In this document: positions 31,982 through 42,860 of the stretch, piece after piece
Position numbering within the stretch: position 1 is the first letter of the stretch
How the letters are laid out: each line of letters opens with the position of its first letter
Assembly: GCA_026873275.1 (NCBI GenBank)
Contig: JANTUC010000002.1
Location: 682,001-746,000, forward strand
Direction: 5' to 3'
Origin: Pseudopithomyces maydicus
Taxonomy: Eukaryota; Ascomycota; Dothideomycetes; Pleosporales; Didymosphaeriaceae
Length of the DNA stretch: 64,000 nucleotides
Translations under genes and position numbers: made by a program
Notes under the pieces: model-generated
What the model saw: only the letters and a program-made list of their open reading frames with translations
Told to the model about the DNA's origin: nothing
Database searches by the model: none

Positions 31982-33444
31982 ATGGCGTCGCTACTTGCTC
32001 AACGTGCGCTGGTCGCAGCGCGCGCAGACACCATCAGCGAGATTAAAGACACCCTTTCGTCGTGGGACAAGTGCATGTCCAAGACGTACTGCAAGTTCGT
32101 AGCCGCAACGTCCTGGCGCGGATACGACCCGTGACTGACACCTGACAGATGGCCTGTGATTGTCGCCATCATCGTGGGAGGCATCATCGTCCTCTCGGTT
32201 GTGCTGTGCATTGCGCGGTGCGTATGCTGCGGCGCTGAGCTGGCCTGTTGCTGCTTCAAGTGCTGTACTTGCTGCTGTCCATCGGGTGGTAGACGCGGCC
32301 ACAAGCGCGTCCTTACTCCTCCGCCTCGTCCCTACGATAACTCAGCCTATGGATCCTCTCTGCCACCCGCCCCGGCCCCTCCGCAGAACTTCAATCAGCC
32401 GTATCAATCCCACGCTCCGCCGGCCTTCCGTCCAGCACCAGCACCAGCCCCGGCGCCTACCTTCAATCCAGCCCCGGCAGCACCGGCATACCGTGCTGCC
32501 CCGCAACCCGAAGCTCCGCAGTTCGCAAGGTTCGATGCACGTGCCCAGCCTGTAAATGAAGATGCTTTGCCCGCCATGCCGAGTTGGAGGGACGCGAAGA
32601 GCGTGCACGTGGAAGAGGAAGTCATGCCCGAGAAGCGGGACGACGTAGAGATGGACAGGCTGGACCACAACGGAAGCATGGCAGGGACCTCAATGGCAGC
32701 CGTAGCAGCTGGCGGCGCAGCAAGAATGTCTCCCGGCCCGGCAAGGTCTCCCGTGCATCGGATCCAGACAGACAACGGCTACGGTTACTCCGCTCAAGCC
32801 TACCAGAACGATCCCTACGCCGGCGGATCGCCTCACCACAGCCCACAGGGTGGCCCCTATGGCCAGCAGCACAACGGCCACCGCGGCATGTCACCTACCC
32901 AGCCATCCGGGTCCCCTGTGTACGGCGTCGGAGCACCCACCCACACACACAACCAATACGACCAGTACGACCGCCGCTCACCTGGGCCAGCCCTCTACAA
33001 CACCCAGCCCACCTACGATCAGTACCCCCAGCAAGACCCATACGCACAACCTACCCAGTCCCGCACACCTCCACCCTCGCCACAAACACGTACCCCTACG
33101 GCGCCGCACACAATTACCGCGACCCCATGGACATCTCGCCCGTCGATCCCGTAAACACAAATGCAATTTACAACACTGGCTACGCCCCAGCCCCTGCTCC
33201 CGCTCCCATGCGAGACCCCTCCCCCGTATACGCGCCCTCGGGGTCCACCAGGTTCGAGCCTCCCGCGCCTTCAGCGTCGCCTGCGCCCGCCTACCCAGGC
33301 CAGCAGACATACACCTCAGCCCCAGAGCCTGCCGGGTACCCTGCACAAGGACAGCCCGCCCCGTATAGGGCGTATACGCCCGCGTCGGCGCAGGTGCAGG
33401 GTGTTTCGAGGAAACCGGTTGAGGGATCGTGGAAGGAGCTTTAG
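31982..33444 (+). CDS. Single-pass membrane protein with Cys cluster and Pro-rich tail; one-base frame break
   Basis: Exon 1 is 31982-32094 and exon 2 starts at 32149 (54-bp intron, donor GTTCGT, acceptor CAG), joining SKTYCK to WPVIVAIIVGG. A short ectodomain with two cysteines (about 1-38) precedes one membrane helix (about 39-62). Next comes a dense cluster of 12 cysteines in about 30 residues (CIARCVCCG...CCCFKCCTCCC), a likely palmitoylation site. The rest is a long Pro/Gln/Tyr/Ala-rich, probably disordered cytosolic tail. The first frame ends at 33154. The frame offset by two carries the better ending (STLATNTYPYGAAHNYRDPM ... SRKPVEGSWKEL) to 33444. One extra C in TCCCGC at about 33058-33062 would join them. 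Function unknown; the architecture suggests a plasma-membrane scaffold. Confidence 0.82.
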
Positions 33445-34121
33445 ATGATTTATTTTTTTACGTTTCGAGAAAGAGCTGCTAGATGAGATGGCAGTTGTTT
33501 GTGGATGTTTACCTGTATTTTTGTGCATAGCGATGGCGTTTCGTCCGGAAATTTACTACTGAGTATCTTTTGAAATTTCTCATGTTTTTTTTTGGAAGAG
33601 GATGAGAGAGGTTTCGTATCTCATAGATACGGATGCCGAGAAAGAGCAGGCGAGCAGATGCGAGCAGGTACATATTTGACTTGGACACGATCAAACAGGA
33701 CAGGACAGGATAGGATAGGATACCCACATATATGCGCTCGCTAGCTGTTTATATATTCATATGATTCTCGAATGGGAGATTTGATTTTGTGCAAACTTGA
33801 TATGCCCCGTTCGGGTGTTAGCTTTGGGGGGCTTGTGCTAGCAGAATGTGACTGAAAATTGATATTGTCTCAGCTAGGAGAACCGTTCACGCGTTTGTTT
33901 AAATTTGCAATTTCCTGAAACCTTGCGACGTTCTACAACGGTTCGATCAAGGATTAACATGAGTCTTACCAAAGTAACGGTCACATCGGCTGTGTACGAA
34001 TGATGCTGAACATGTACACTTTGACAAATAAAAATTAAGGTAGAGACGGACTTCTGATTCCGAATCGACTATGTAGGCATGCATGACGACAATAATATAT
34101 ACATGAAAGTAAAGAAAGAGA
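33445..34121. other. Convergent 3' intergenic region, about 680 bp
   Basis: AT-rich, between convergent genes. It contains a short AGGAC/AGGAT pentamer repeat at about 33696-33721. No gene. Confidence 0.45.
33696..33721. repeat. AGGAC/AGGAT pentanucleotide microsatellite
   Basis: About five pentamer units (two AGGAC-type, then three AGGAT-type) in non-coding DNA. Confidence 0.8.
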
Positions 34122-36029
34122 TCACTCGACACGGCATAGCTTGCCGTTCTCATTTGGTAGACCATCCACGCTCTCGACCCTCCACCTCTCACTCCCGACA
34201 GTCGTGTGAGCAAAGAACACATCATGGGGATCGAGCTTCGCCTTCAGTTCAAGTAAGCGAGGGTACTTATCGCCCCAGAAAGCTTGACCAAAGTCCGGCT
34301 CCAGACGGTCTGCCTCAGCTAGATAACTCCCTGCCCCCGGGCTAATATCTCTCCAGCGCTGCATGTCACCAGTCTGGAATTCTTCTCGCACTTTCAAAGT
34401 CTCGGCCGCGGTGCCGTTGGGGCTCCATCGGACAGCTTGCTGGGAGAACAGGATGTTTTCACGCCAAGCCGAGTTGACGGCGTTGTCGGAATTGGCTGGG
34501 TCGACAGCTTTGATGTTGAAGTGTACTTGCACGCGATTGTTCTCGCTGGACTGGCGCAGGTTTTGGAAAAGTTCTTCACGCTTCTCTTCGGTCTCGAAGT
34601 TGCAACGGGGGAAAAGTCGTGAAGCGGTTGTAGCGTTGATTTTGCCGACGGTTTCGAGCGGGAAGGAACTCTTCCACGCGTCGTAGTATGAGTCGAATTG
34701 AGTGATGTTAGGATCGAAGTCAATGCCGAGGTCATTCAGACGAGTAAACCAGGGCTTGAGCAGGGCCTGTGCCTCCTCCAAGGTTTTGTTGGGTGCAAAG
34801 AAAGGCGAGATACCGAAGGTGAAGACGCCTGTCCAAACATTCGGAACGAGGGTCCAGTATGTGTACGTGCCTGCATCGGCGTTCGGGATGAAGTAGTCTA
34901 CATAGGCGCGAATGGCTGCCCAGAAGGTCTCATTGCCCATCTTCTCCGATGTAAACGAGAATCGTGATGCCGTGGTAGGAAAGTCCGGGTGAGCTTTCAC
35001 CGTAACGGAAGTTGCGACCCCGAATGTCGAACCGCCTCCACCACGCATCGCCCAGAAGAGGTCGGTGTTGGAAGTTGAGTTTGCTGTTACGAACTCGCCA
35101 TCTGCGGTGACGACCTCAAATGCGAGCACTTGGTCTGCTCCCGTACCGTAACTACATGGTATGAGCATGAGATTCACATAACCTAGTGTTTCCACTTACA
35201 GTGATGTCAATGGCGAATGGCCACCTCCCTGGATGTATCCTCCAAAGATACCAACGGTTTCGCCCTCTCCACCAACAACGGAATGGCCCTTCTCATGCGC
35301 TGCCTTGTATATCTCGAACGCTTGGACACCAACACCAGCCTTGAAAGCTGGACCTGAGTATCCACCTTCAGTGTCAACAAAGTCTTCGATATACTCAATG
35401 TCCTTGAAGTGATGGGTCCAAATACTCAATGCATCCTTTCCACCGGATTTGCCCAAAAAGTCGTGTCCTGTATTCTTGACAACCAATCTAACTCCAGTGT
35501 TGCGTGCAAAGTTGACTCCCATTTGGACGTGCTTTGGCTCAGTTGCGTTGATCACATACATAGGAAAACCACCCCTGGTGCAGTTGTGTGAGTCGAAAAT
35601 GTTCGGTGGAAGACAAGTCATGCCTTGGGCGACAGGGCTCATCATTTCCACAGCATTGCCAAAGTGCGAGTAGGACTCATTCCAGTGGCTCGTAACTTTG
35701 GCGCATTCGGCAGGGTTGTATGAGGGTCCATTGTAACAGACGGCTGCCAGTGGATCAGGTCGGTTCAGGAGTTTCCCATCCACCATCTTATTCAAACTTT
35801 CCCACACATCATCAGATGGCCAGTCTCGGTCGCCTGGGTATACTTTGCATTTTGATGAGCTATTGCGAGGTAGAGTTCCTGACAGAAAAAGATTTTTGAT
35901 TTCTTCGGACGCCCCTTTCAAGGTGTTGTTCAAATTTGCTGGGGTGAAAATGGGGGTGGCGTGTACAGTGACTGCCAGGAGTGCCGTAAGCAAAACGGCT
36001 TTCGGTCCTTTTTGAAATCGTTGAACCAT
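34122..36029 (-). CDS. Secreted FAD-linked oxidoreductase (berberine-bridge/BBE type)
   Basis: Two exons (36029-35200 and 35151-34122; 48-bp intron, GTAAGT...TAG, phase 2) give 619 residues. It has a signal peptide (about 1-25) and a PCMH-type FAD-binding fold with NTGHDFLGKSGGKDALSIWT, where the His after TG is the usual 8-alpha covalent FAD site. GYIQGGGHSPLTSLYG and RGGGGSTFGVATSVTVK follow, and a C-terminal BBE segment (FWGDKYPRLLELKAKLDPHD). Sequons are frequent. The family oxidises alcohols, oligosaccharides or alkaloid-like substrates with oxygen, and members often sit in secondary-metabolite loci. The divergent neighbour encodes a rhodopsin-domain membrane protein. The substrate cannot be inferred. 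Confidence 0.93.
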
Positions 36030-37076
36030 CGTGAAAAGGCCGTACTATTCGTTGTTGCGACGTGCCTCAGCCAAAGGAGTGAAAGCTGAGAGCAATGGTC
36101 TGACCCTCGAAATTGTGGAGGCACGGTGTCTTCTTGAGGGAGCAGGTATATGCAACACGAGGATCCTGTACACCTACTATTGGGAATAATACAGCCGATC
36201 GTAACATGTTTGAACGGTGTCAATAGACCGACGTGACTCGTGAGCCCAATGCGCCCCCTGCACGGTTGTTGACTAGCGACGATCTTTGCTCGTCCAAGAA
36301 AAGAACTGCCCCAGTAAGTCCAAGCACGACAGGCGTTTCCGCCACGCATAACGGTAAAAGGAAATAGTCGCCGTTTATTCATGCGGAAGAACTACCCTAG
36401 CACCGCGCAGACGGCGACGTTGGAGTGGGAAAACACAGCACGCTTTCGTGGATCGCCATGAAAGACACTGGGGAAATCAAGCTGGACAATTGTATCAGGA
36501 TTGTGGCACAAAATACCGCCGTGCCGCTCGTGCTCGGCAATTTCTGCAAGTTTCCACTCTGTGCCTGGCGTTTCACCACTTGGTCGATGTCAAAAAGCTG
36601 GACTTGATCCCGCCTTCAGGCCGCAATCATTCACGTCGCTAAACCTATGCGCTAGCCATTAAGAGATTGAACACCACCCCAAGAGCATCTCAACGACTCA
36701 GGGATACAAGCCAAGCGAGGCGGTAACGCTTCCCCGAAACTGGATCATCATTCCGACTGTCTGAATTGGGCCGCCATGCACGTCCAACTTCAGGGTTACG
36801 ACCAAGCAGCACGTTCCAAACGTTGGTGCGCACTAGCTACCGGGCAAACCCGTGTTAAAGACATCGAGGCCCTCATGATGGAGACAGCCGCTTCGCTACC
36901 TGTCCGATCTTCAAAAGTGTGTTCCTGTCCTAGTAGACTAATAAGTCCTATCCCCCGGGGCTGCTAGCCGCTTATGCGTATCTGTTCAAATATGTGAGTA
37001 AATGAGAGTCAATGTAATGAACGAACTGACACTAACAACGTGGTGAACAGCATTGTTGAGCGCGTCACATTCTGCC
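36030..37076. promoter_or_regulatory. Divergent intergenic region, FAD oxidoreductase / rhodopsin-domain gene
   Basis: About 1.05 kb between divergent starts. Short ORFs overlap each other on both strands and look non-coding. It should contain both promoters; no clear TATA box. Confidence 0.4.
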
Positions 37077-38364
37077 ATGGGTGAAAGCCGTCAAGCTGGA
37101 GCTCTTGCAGTCCTGTGTGTCTTTCCTGTCCTGGCCGCGTTGTTTGTCGGCGCCAGGTCATTCTCTCGCTACCTGGGACGAAATTTCGGGTGGGATGACT
37201 GGTTAATCCATTTGTCTTTATTGCTGCTCTTAGGCCAAACTCTCACTCTATACGAATGTATGTTCAGAGATTTATTTGTTCTGTGTACAGCTGGCTGATT
37301 TAATACAGACATACTCGCAAGTAACACTGGCTATCACAGTAGTGAACTGCCAAAACCAACCATTGCGCAACAAGTGCATGCTCTGAAATGGAGCTTTGCC
37401 GTTCAGATGTTCTATCATCCTATGATGGGAGCTATTCGCGCATCGATCATTATGTTCCTCTTTCGGGTCAAAGATTCACGTTGGCACATACGGTGGGCCT
37501 TGCACATTGTCTTCTGGGTCAACATAGGCTACCTCGTGTCTACAACTGTCGTCAATATTTTCCAGTGTACCCCAATCAAATACGCTTACCTCCGTCCACA
37601 AATGGACTTCATCAACAAAGACGGGACTATCATCAAAGGCGGTAAATGCATCAACAGTCTCCAGTTCATTATATCAAGCTGCGCCTTAAGCATTTTCATG
37701 GACCTAATCATCATGCCCATCCCCACAGCCATGGTTTGGAACCTACAGATGCAACGCAAAACTAAAGTGGCTGTAGTCACTGTCATGAGTATGGGTTGGA
37801 TGTAAGTTCTTTCGCACCGGACAGATTGACTCTAGCTCACCTTATCGCAGAGCGACCATTGCATCTGTGTCTCGATTGATCATCTACTACCACCGCTACT
37901 CGCCTACTACAGATCGTATGTATAACATCGGTCTTGTCTCGTCAGTTACCGAGCCATCCATTGCAATAATCGCCGCATGCGCGCCTGCCCTTCGCCGCCT
38001 GTTCACCTTTTTCGCTCCGCGTTATTTCTCGGAAGACACATACACTTACACCAACAACACTAACAATGCTACCTACGGGAACACGCGTCCGCGTAGGTCT
38101 AATAGTGTTGCGAATGATATAGATAAAGAGTTAGGCATCAACTGGAGCGATGTGAACGATAATGACCCGGAGACAGCATACGGCATGAACGACTTGCAGG
38201 GCAAAGATTCAAGAGAGGTTCTGAATATGCAAAGAACGCATAGTGTGCGGACAGGTGTGAGCGAGAGTGCAAGCCAGCCCCATACGACCCCGACCGAGCC
38301 ATTTGACGTGCTGGATCGACGGCGATGGGACGTACCAATTGACGCTGCGCATTGTAGAAATTAG
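37077..38364 (+). CDS. SAT4-type fungal rhodopsin-domain membrane protein
   Basis: Three exons (37077-37257, 37309-37801, 37851-38364; introns of 51 and 49 bp) give 395 residues. About seven hydrophobic helices include the family signatures RYLGRNFGWDDWLI near the start, MMGAIRASIIMFLFRV, FWVNIGYLVSTTVVNIFQCTP, and the IASVSRLIIYY helix after intron 2. The C-terminal about 120 residues are soluble and Asn/Asp/Ser-rich. This is the uncharacterised Pezizomycotina rhodopsin-domain (SAT4/PTH11-related) family, proposed as sensors or as accessory proteins of metabolite clusters. No retinal-binding Lys can be assigned. The ATG at 37077 was preferred over an upstream in-frame TTG. Confidence 0.88.
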
Positions 38365-39734
38365 AGATACCATAAAACTAATGACGCGATTACGACTTCT
38401 CACTCATCTCCACATCCTCACTCGTCATCCACTCTTAACCGCGCCTAATATAATTCTTCGTATCATCGCGTGCCCAAATCCGAGGACCACCCACGTTCTA
38501 ACCCTGAACCACCAAGTGTACCTCGTATTCACCGACTCAGCAACAAAGTTCTGTCACTTTGGTCAAAAGTCTATTTTCTCGCACTACATCTCAGCCTAGC
38601 CGCGACGGTGAAAACGCCCGTCCCCTAATCGGATGTCGTGTAGCGTCGTGCCTAGTGCCCCCACCATACCTACCACTACCCTGTGTACCTAGCCAAGCAA
38701 GACTCCACGCATGTTTCAACGCTCCAGCAGTTACACGGGCGGCTGTTTCCATCCGGTGGATACGCAGACTAGCTATGCGTGTCACACGGCTATCACGCTC
38801 ACCCACGTGGTAGGTGTGCTCCGAGGACTGCGTGCAGGTCGGCGCTTGCGTGTCAAACATGTGGTAGCTGCTTTCCGAGATTCTCAGGGCAAGTGTACGC
38901 GAGGTATGATATATGAAGAATGGGATATGTATGGTATGTACGTGAAGTAAGTCTACGTGTAAGCGTAGAAGCCGAAGTACATGCAAGTATCATCATTTGA
39001 TGGGCGACCATCATGATGAGTCTACATAAGAGAGGACACCAACCGTAACCAAAACCACAATACATAATCTAAGTGCAATCCCATGTAACATGACATGGTC
39101 ACCCCGGGCAACGTCCTCGCCCTTCCTTGACATACCTACTGTGCAGTCCCACAATTCGCCCGCCCTGGAACACACCACCACCAGTTTTTTCGATCGGCAG
39201 TTCTGCGCATCCGAAATCGAGCCGATCATGTTCCCGTAGCAATGCTTGTTCTTATGTACCTAGGTTTGAAAGAGAAGAAAGAGTCGAACGTGCTGTCGTC
39301 ATATTTCCCACGCTGCTCAGATTTATGCAGCTGGACACACTTGGTTCCGTGCCGTGTACTACACGTTGAAAAATGGAGTGAAACTACTGGACGGGTTACG
39401 CCATTTGTTTTCGTGTACTAGGAAGGTATGCTCGATGAGTAGATATTGACAAAGAAGAGGATATAGCTACGCTTTACACGTGTGAAGAACGTTTGCTGTG
39501 TATACATGTTAATGTGTATAACGCCAGGTCTATCATTTGAAGACAGTAGACAAGAATGACCACTCAAGAAACAATGTCTAGATCCAAACGCGTACGCATG
39601 GTATACTACGACAACGCTTCAGCCTTCCAACGCAGCGCCCGTCCGATTTTCCCAGCTGTACAGATTTCCGGTGTCATCTACAAAGGGATTATAAGAATAC
39701 GTGTAGGTGTCTGTGAAAGAAGGAAAGGTATGTT
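38365..39734. other. Gene-free convergent stretch, about 1.4 kb
   Basis: Between convergent genes. ORFs up to about 130 codons exist on both strands but have no motif and overlap one another. No repeat, RNA gene or transposon remnant is recognised. Confidence 0.45.
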
Positions 39735-42327
39735 CTAAACAGGCATACCCTCTTCATCTCCCGATTCCCCTAGCCCGCTCACAGCACCATATACCCTCAC
39801 CGGCACTTGGACTTCGAAACTCTCACTAGGCAGTCGCTCACTGGCTGCTAGAATAACACCTCTGTCGCCATTTTCCACCTCTTCGAGCAGATCGTCCCAA
39901 TAAACCTGTTCACCATCTTCATGCGTGAGCCTTGGTGTAATAAACTCCACCCTGATCTTCCACTCCAGACTTACACCGCTGGTGATGAACTCTGGCGTCG
40001 CGCTCGGCGGAATCGTCGGGCTGAACGACAATCTCTGCGCGAAGAGCGCATTCTCGGAGAAACTTGCGTGCACCTTTCGTGTAACGCGATAGATGGATGC
40101 ATTGCTACGGAGGGCAATGGCGGGGTCGACTTTCTCCGACGACTCGAGCGAAATGTGGAGGGAGTAGCAAGGAATGTCGGAATTTGTAAAGTCGATAACA
40201 GCAGACATTGTTTCGCCCAAACGGTATGCTGGGCGTGCGAGCATGATGACGGCTACACGGCGGCCAGAACGGGCTATTTCGAAGCGGTTGGCGGATTGAT
40301 TGGTTGCGCCGGTGAGGTTGCTGCGAAGGATGGCAAGGTCGATAGCTTCTTTCATCGTGGGCGGATCGTCAGGTATGGATGAGGTGCGTCCGGGGATGGT
40401 TTCAGTGGGAGAAAGGAGACCCATACTGGAGTTTTGTCGAGGACGGTCGAGCAAGTTGTCCACGTAATCTAAGAACTCTGAAAAGTCTGCGTTCTCCTGG
40501 GTGGTTCTAGCGGCTGGCTTCTTCTGAGGTGAGCCGTTCCTCTCGTCAGCATCAACAATGGATGTTCGTGCTTGATCGCGGAGGATGATGTACGGAGACA
40601 TTAAATCGTGTCCTAGTATCTCCCCTCGACCTGCACGTTAAGTTAGTGTCTGATTATGTCGCTTATCTTGGTTCACATACTGTTCACGCTGCCAAAAACA
40701 CGAAAGGGGATTTCAACGTGCTTGACTTGTTGATCCCGTGCGGACCCTGGTCGTTGGGTACCGATGGTTAGATGGTAGACTACCTTCATAGACCTACCCT
40801 TGTGAGTAGGTGGCAATCCCCGCGGTAAGGTGAAACTGTAGCGGTAGCTGCGGCTTTCGCCGGGAGCCAATTGAAGATCAACGAACAAGATAGACTGTGG
40901 CGTTGTTATCAACGGTACGGTCTTGGTGTTGGCCATGCCTCTCATTTCCCGGATGCTGGATGGTTCTGATGAGCCAAGCAATCCTCCTATGGATTCGCCA
41001 ATGTTCGACCATCCTAGTGCACCGAATAAGCCGCTTTCACGCTTTGTGCGTTCAACACCCACAACACCACCTCCGCCCTGCCCGCCGACTACTCCTTTTC
41101 TTTTGACTTCTTCAAAAGGTGCTTGGTTGATTAGTGAACCGTCAAGGGTGAATGATCCCATGACTTGAGCGTAGCCCATCATCAGAGCTTCCGGTTGTGT
41201 TTTTTGGTTGGGCGGGGCCAATTGGGAAGCTCGACGTTGGTGGAAGACTCTCGGTAGAAGTCGTGCTGTCTGTGGTGCTACATATTCCGATGCCAACGTT
41301 TCGGTCGAATTGTTGCTAGTCACCGAGTAGAACTCTCCGCTGCTCCTCGACGTTCCATTCATGCTTGACCCCGATAGTATCCGCGCTATTGGAGACAGAT
41401 TCTCAATGTTCGGTTTCGCGGGCGGTTCAACAGCCGGTTCGGGTGGTGTGTCCCGCTTCGCGGGCGACTGAGCTCCTGCGCTGGGTAATTCCTCATTCTG
41501 CACGGGCCGTTCGGGCGACGAATCGATGGGAAGAGGTGAGGCGGGAAACTTGAAGTTTTGCGAGAAAGAGCGGGATGGCTTTCTTGGACCGCTGCGGAGG
41601 GCAGGTGTGTTTGGTGCAGTAGCCGCACCCGAGGTTTTTCGAGCGGGTCGTGAGGGCAAGGAAGCGTCGTGGAAGGGTTCGTGGATGGTTGGTGGAGATC
41701 CGCCCAACCGCGGGGAATAGTGCGAGCCGGAACGATGGCCAGGCGACGTCACTGCGAGACTGTTAGTGGGATTCACCGACCAGAGAGAGGCGTGATGGAT
41801 ACCTGGAAAGGGGCTCGGTCGGCCTGGCACCACCTGGAGGCTGGCAGAACGGCCGTGGCCGCGAGCCGGTCGTCGCGCGGCTGACGTTGTTCGCTCATGG
41901 GAGGCATCTGTAGCCACGTCGGTGCCCAGAGATATTATGGATAACGACTTCCCATGGCCGTACTTGTGCTTCGGGGTGGCGCTTCCATTGGCGACTGCTC
42001 CGGCGTGGGGTGATCTGTTGCGGTCGCCAATCGAGGATCCTGTCTGCACGGATAGCGCCGGACGGTGACCGCGCTGCTGCTGCTGCGAAGGGCCGAGAGA
42101 CGTGAAGGAGGAATTGCGCGAGACGGATGGGCGTGTCGAGGAGTGCACTGGGGGAGCTTGCGCTGCCGTTCCCCGCCCGGCGCAAAGCCATTCCCCTTTC
42201 GAAGCGGCGACTTATCGCGTCCTTCGGGGGTAGCTGTATTCTTGAAGGTGATTGTGCACTCGATGTCTTCGCCGGCGAACACGGTCGAGTTCTTCCATTG
42301 CACGAAGACGCGGATGTTCGAGGTCAT
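39735..42327 (-). CDS. rgp1: Rgp1 homologue (Ric1-Rgp1 exchange factor for Ypt6/Rab6), one-base frame break
   Basis: The N-terminus is MTSNIRVFVQWKNSTVFAGE and the C-terminal half has two arrestin-like beta-sandwich parts (QSILFVDLQLAPGESRSYRY..., AVIMLARPAYRLGETMSAVI). This is the Rgp1 pattern; with Ric1 it activates Ypt6 at the Golgi for endosome-to-Golgi retrieval. The exons are 42327-41803, 41751-40681 and 40630-39735. The first intron (41752-41802, 51 bp, GTATCC, CTAAC, CAG) is a multiple of three and hides as coding sequence; the second (40631-40680) is 50 bp. Within exon 1 the frame changes at the G5 run at 42150-42154 (C5 on the coding strand). Six Cs would give QRKLPPVHSSTRPS. A Ser/Pro-rich loop of about 250 residues separates the two conserved parts. 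Confidence 0.88.
41752..41802 (-). other. In-frame 51-bp intron of rgp1
   Basis: On the minus strand it starts GTATCC, has CCCACTAAC as branch site, and ends TCGCAG. Its length is divisible by three and it has no stop in frame, so an ORF reads through it. Removal joins PSPFP to VTSPGHRSG. Confidence 0.8.
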
Positions 42328-42860
42328 GGTCGAGGGCGAGGTGTAGGACGCGGGCTGCGGCGTTTGTTGCAGCTCATCGGTGGTCGTGCTCTGGCGACAT
42401 GGCTCCCGGCAGGCTTCAGTCTCGAGACGCCCGCGATAAATTCACACCGGAGCCTGCAATTCAATAAAGGCTGCGATTGCTTTGAACACAACCACAATGG
42501 TTCCGTCATGCACAACCTCGGCGATACGGTTGAGCCGCCTTCCGTCGCCAGATGAGGCTTAGTTCCCATGCCAGGCACTGCGAGTTTACGCTGAACACTA
42601 CAACTACAGGATACTCTGAGGATGATTCAATATACTCATCAATTGATTGGGCTTACAAAAAAGGTGATTGGCGCCACTAACGGACAGACAATGGACTTGG
42701 ACACTGATACTCATTATCCAGAGCAGAGCTACACAGAAGCCAACGAACACATATCACTGTGTTTGGAAATGAAATAGCCCAGTGATTTATACAAATCTTT
42801 TCCAATCCTATACACTTTATTCTTCTCTATCCATTTCATAAGCAATCGAACAGTTCCACA
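42328..42860. other. Intergenic stretch, 533 bp
   Basis: Upstream of rgp1 and downstream of the SDHA stop. No supportable gene or repeat. Confidence 0.4.

Noticed and set aside
32584..33444. Separate Arg/Pro-rich protein in the second frame
   Set aside because: Only its last about 125 codons are protein-like; these are the displaced C-terminus of the gene starting at 31982.
37053..37076. Upstream extension of the rhodopsin-domain protein
   Set aside because: The in-frame codon at 37053 is TTG; the first ATG is 37077.
38365..39734. Transposon remnant in the gene-free stretch
   Set aside because: No terminal repeats, transposase or reverse-transcriptase motifs, or AT-biased RIP-like sequence could be seen.
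2400..42400. Programmed ribosomal frameshifting as explanation for the split genes
   Set aside because: No slippery heptamer or downstream pseudoknot is evident, and the sites differ in sequence; missing bases explain them more simply.
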